64,000 nucleotides of DNA from JBDHWG01 sp046328505 (lineage in GTDB: Bacteria; Chloroflexota; Anaerolineae; Epilineales; JAHCIE01), in NCBI GenBank assembly GCA_046328505.1, contig JAXLWL010000009.1, forward strand, positions 62,001-126,000, in the 5' to 3' direction. Below, piece after piece: positions 60,989-64,000 of this stretch. The position numbers were made by a program, and so were the translations under genes. Under the pieces are notes generated by a model that ran no database searches, had not been told where the DNA came from, and saw nothing but the letters and a program-made list of their open reading frames with translations. Positions within the stretch are counted from its first letter, which is position 1. Each line of letters opens with the position of its first letter.

Positions 60989-62851
60989 ATGTGCGGTATC
61001 GTTGGATACGTCGGCCACCGCGGCGCGACACCTATTCTGCTGGACGGCCTCAAACGGCTGGAGTATCGCGGCTACGACTCGGCCGGCGTCGCCGTCTTGC
61101 AAGACGGCGGGAACCTGGCCGTGGCGAAGGCCGAGGGCAAGCTCAGCCGACTCATCGACGCGCTGGACGGGCGCCAGCCATGCGGCAGCCTCGGCATCGG
61201 CCATACCCGCTGGGCGACGCACGGCGCGCCCAACGCGACCAATGCCCACCCCCACTCCGACCCGTCGGGCGACGTCGTACTCGTCCACAACGGCATCATC
61301 GAGAACTACGCCGAGCTGCGCGCCGAGATGATCGCGCAGGGCCACGCGTTCCAATCCGAGACGGACACCGAGGTCCTGGCGCACCTGGTGGGCGTCGAGA
61401 TGGAGGCGCTGCGGCGCGCCAACGGCAGCGGCCGCCGCTGCCTGCCCACGCTGTTCGCCGAAGCCGTCCGCCGCGCCCTGCTGCGCGTCGAGGGCGCCTA
61501 CGCCATCGCCGCGTTCAGCCGCGCCGAGCCGGACGTGCTCGTCGGCGCGCGCAAGTTCTCCCCGCTGCTCGTCGGCCTGGGTGAGGATGAGAACTTCCTG
61601 GCGTCGGACATCCCGGCCATGCTGGAGCACACGCGCAACGCGATGACGCTCGAAGACGGCGAGATGGTGGTTCTGTGGCCCGACCGGGCCGCGGTCTACC
61701 GGCTGGACGGCGCGCCGGTCGCCCGCGACTCGTTCAAAGTCACGTGGGACATCACGGCGGCAGAGAAGGGCGGCTTCCCCCACTTCTTCCTCAAGGAGGT
61801 GTTCGAGCAGCCCGACCGCCTGCGCGACGCCTTGCGCGGGCGGCTGGCGGGCGGCAAGGTGCGGCTGCCGGAGCTTGACGGCCTGGACCTGGACCGCGTC
61901 GAGCGCGTCTGCGTCGTCGCGTGCGGCACGGCCTACCACGCCTCCCTGCTGGGGCGCACGCTCATCGAGCGCTGGGCGCGCTACCCCGTCGAGGCGGCCA
62001 TCGGCTCCGAGTTCCGCTACGACGAGCCGATGATCGACGAGCACACGCTGCTGATTGTCGTCAGCCAGTCGGGCGAGACGGCGGACACACTGGCCTCGCT
62101 GTACCTGGCGCGGGAGGCGGGCGCGCAGACGGTCGCCATCACCAACGTCGTCGGCAGCACGGTCACGCGCTACGCCCACGCCACCCTCTACCTGCAAGTA
62201 GGCCCCGAGATCAGCGTCGCGGCCAGCAAGAGCTACATCGGCCAGCAGACGCTCCTCGCCCTGGTGGCCCTATACCTGGCGCAGCGGCGCGGCACGCTCA
62301 CGCCGAAGCAGGGCGCGGAGATCGCGGCGGAGATCGCGGCGCTCCCGAGCCACATCGCGGCGATTCTGGAAGGCTCCGACCGCATCGAGGGCATCGCCCG
62401 CCGGTTCGCCGACGTGCGCAGCTTCTTCTACATGGGGCGTGGCCCGAACTTCCCGACGGCGCTGGAGGGGGCGCTCAAGCTCAAGGAGCTGAGCTACATC
62501 CACGCCGAGGGCTACCCGGCCGGCGAGCTGAAGCACGGCCCCATCGCCATGCTCGACCCGGACCTGCCGTGCCTGGTCTTGGCGACGCGCGGCGCGACGT
62601 ACGCCAAGACGGTCAGCAACATGCAGGAGGTGCGGGCGCGGGGCGCGACGGTCATCGCCGTGGCGACCGAGGGCGACGAGGACATCCGAGGCCACGCCGA
62701 GCATGTTATGTATGTGCCGGCGGTGGTGGAGGCGCTCTCGCCCATCGTCAATGTTGTACCGCTTCAGATTCTGGCCTATTATGTAGCGGTAGCGCGCGGC
62801 TGCGACGTCGACCAGCCGCGTAATCTGGCGAAGAGCGTGACCGTGGAGTAA
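60989..62851 (+). CDS. glmS: Glutamine--fructose-6-phosphate aminotransferase (isomerizing)
   Basis: GlmS makes glucosamine-6-phosphate for cell-wall and surface sugars. The ATG at 60989 (AGGAGG upstream) starts MCGIVGYVGHRGATPILLDG; Cys2 is the glutaminase nucleophile. Residues 1-240 are the glutamine amidotransferase domain (LEYRGYDSAGVAV, GHTRWATHG). Two SIS sugar-isomerase domains follow (SQSGETADTLASLYLAREAG; FFYMGRGPNFPTALEGALKL), then the normal end DVDQPRNLAKSVTVE. The 620 residues are standard. Its leader contains the ribozyme, so feedback by GlcN6P is expected. Confidence 0.97.
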   Translation: MCGIVGYVGHRGATPILLDGLKRLEYRGYDSAGVAVLQDGGNLAVAKAEGKLSRLIDALDGRQPCGSLGIGHTRWATHGAPNATNAHPHSDPSGDVVLVHNGIIENYAELRAEMIAQGHAFQSETDTEVLAHLVGVEMEALRRANGSGRRCLPTLFAEAVRRALLRVEGAYAIAAFSRAEPDVLVGARKFSPLLVGLGEDENFLASDIPAMLEHTRNAMTLEDGEMVVLWPDRAAVYRLDGAPVARDSFKVTWDITAAEKGGFPHFFLKEVFEQPDRLRDALRGRLAGGKVRLPELDGLDLDRVERVCVVACGTAYHASLLGRTLIERWARYPVEAAIGSEFRYDEPMIDEHTLLIVVSQSGETADTLASLYLAREAGAQTVAITNVVGSTVTRYAHATLYLQVGPEISVAASKSYIGQQTLLALVALYLAQRRGTLTPKQGAEIAAEIAALPSHIAAILEGSDRIEGIARRFADVRSFFYMGRGPNFPTALEGALKLKELSYIHAEGYPAGELKHGPIAMLDPDLPCLVLATRGATYAKTVSNMQEVRARGATVIAVATEGDEDIRGHAEHVMYVPAVVEALSPIVNVVPLQILAYYVAVARGCDVDQPRNLAKSVTVE

Positions 62852-62854
62852 GTA

Positions 62855-64000
62855 TTGCGTATCGCGATGATCGGGCCGTTCGGGCTGCGGCCCAAAGGCA
62901 CCATGGGGGCGCGGGCACTGCCCCTGGCGCGGGCACTCGCCGCGCAGGGGTACCAGGTTGCGATGTTCCTGCCCCCGTGGAGCTGCCCCGAAGATAGCGG
63001 CAAGTCGTGGGAGGTAGATGGGGTGATGGTGACGAATGTCGCCCTCCCTGCCTCCCCGGCCGGCGTTTTCCACGCCCAGCTCACCCAGCGCCTCGTCCAG
63101 GCGGCCCTGGCGATGGAGCCCGACGTCATCCACTGCTTCAAGCCCAAGGCATACAGCGGCCTGGCCCAGTCGGCGCTGTGGAGCATGCGGCAGGCGCGGC
63201 GCTGGAAGGGCCGCCTCGTGGTGGACGAGGACGACTGGGAGGGCGCGGGCGGCTGGAACGACCTGGAAAGGTACCCCTGGGCGATGCGCCAGACCTTCGC
63301 CCGCCAGGAGACGTGGGGCCTGCGCCACGCCGACACCGTCACCGTCGCCAGCCGCGCCCTGGAGACCATCGCCTGGAGCCTGGGCGTCCCACCGCGCCAG
63401 GTCGCCTACATCCCCAACGGCGCATCCGAGTCCCCGCCCGCCGGCAGCGCCGACGCCGCGCGCGACCGCTGGGGCCTCGACGACGCCCCCATCGTCCTGC
63501 TCTACACCCGCTTCTTCGAGTACCGAGTGCAGCGTATCGTGGACGTGTTCACGCGCATTCACGCCGTCGCGCCTGAGACGCGCTTCCTGGTCGTCGGCGA
63601 GGGGCTGTTCGGCGAGGAGCGCGAGCTGCTGGCGCGGTTGGATCACGTCGAGCCGTCGCCCTATGTCGTCTACGCCGGCTGGCCGGGCGACGAGGCGCTG
63701 CCGGACATATTCGCCGCCGCCGACGTCGCCCTCTACCCCCTGGACGATACCCTGGTCAACCGCACGAAATCGCCCGCCAAACTGCTGCAACTGCTCGGGG
63801 CGGGCGTCCCCGTCGTCGCCGACGCCGTCGGGCAGGCGACCGTCTACGTCGCGCCCGGCGTCGCCGGGCTGCTCGTCCCGCCATGCGATGACGTGGCGAT
63901 GGCCGAGGCCGCCGTGGACATCCTGCGCGACCCGTGGCGACGGCACGCCATGAGCGCGGGGGCGCGGGATTGGGTGGCGCAGCACTACACCTGGCCGCGC
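62855..64000 (+). CDS. Glycosyltransferase family 4, cut by the window end
   Basis: A TTG start at 62855, 3 bp after glmS, opens a frame that stays open to the window end (382 codons). It begins (M)RIAMIGPFGLRPKGTMGARAL, the usual GT4 entry. VIHCFKPKAYSGLAQSALW and YIPNGASESPPA are in the N-terminal domain. LYTRFFEYRVQRIVDVF and NRTKSPAKLLQLLGAGVPVV give the donor-binding side. It is a cytoplasmic nucleotide-sugar transferase probably for surface glycans. No upstream gap suggests it shares the glmS transcript. Confidence 0.87.
   Translation, partial: MRIAMIGPFGLRPKGTMGARALPLARALAAQGYQVAMFLPPWSCPEDSGKSWEVDGVMVTNVALPASPAGVFHAQLTQRLVQAALAMEPDVIHCFKPKAYSGLAQSALWSMRQARRWKGRLVVDEDDWEGAGGWNDLERYPWAMRQTFARQETWGLRHADTVTVASRALETIAWSLGVPPRQVAYIPNGASESPPAGSADAARDRWGLDDAPIVLLYTRFFEYRVQRIVDVFTRIHAVAPETRFLVVGEGLFGEERELLARLDHVEPSPYVVYAGWPGDEALPDIFAAADVALYPLDDTLVNRTKSPAKLLQLLGAGVPVVADAVGQATVYVAPGVAGLLVPPCDDVAMAEAAVDILRDPWRRHAMSAGARDWVAQHYTWPR

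Overview
The window is a GC-rich bacterial chromosome segment that looks like a member of the Chloroflexota, probably Anaerolineae-like. This is an inference from several traits: exported proteins with Ala/Thr-rich linkers and an F-L-P-L-(V/L)-L motif, a large set of multi-membrane PMT/ArnT-type glycosyltransferases, and many small palindromic repeats. There is no rRNA, tRNA, CRISPR array or phage. Three gene breaks (two apparent one-base deletions and one stop codon) may be real mutations or errors in a draft or metagenome assembly.

1-18.4 kb, mostly minus strand: two secreted proteins with a shared upstream region and signal peptide; a MoxR ATPase overlapping a DUF58 protein; an RseP-type site-2 protease; a VanW protein; a SnoaL-like protein (plus strand); an exported beta-propeller; an S51 peptidase; a two-helix membrane protein (plus strand); an arylamine N-acetyltransferase carrying a repeat-derived insertion; an esterase-like phytase-family protein with an LPxTG-like end and an internal stop; a frameshifted FtsK translocase; and an S1-domain protein.

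18.6-29.2 kb, plus strand: an orphan OmpR-type response regulator translationally coupled to a secreted alpha/alpha-toroid protein; a RelA/SpoT enzyme; then an operon of an asymmetric heterodimeric ABC exporter, an unknown protein and a PPK2 polyphosphate kinase.

29.8-46.6 kb is a surface-glycosylation block. It has a lone glycosyltransferase, an opposed one, then a tight operon of epimerase, methyltransferase, two GT39 proteins, a YfhO protein and two more GT39 proteins. Three of the GT39 proteins share a C-terminal domain, and several genes carry in-frame copies of interspersed repeats.

46.7-60.5 kb is mixed metabolism: an MFS transporter, a gluconokinase-like FGGY kinase with a thioesterase, a zinc-finger protein, a peptide ABC transporter (binding protein and two permeases, no ATPases), a VapBC-type toxin-antitoxin pair, a zinc alcohol dehydrogenase, a SIMPL protein, a class II aldolase, a tyrosine phosphatase and a methyltransferase.

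60.5-64 kb: a consensus promoter, a long leader that I recognise as a glmS ribozyme with two extra hairpins, glmS itself, and a family 4 glycosyltransferase cut by the window end. At least seven families of palindromic repeats are spread through the window, several inside coding sequence.
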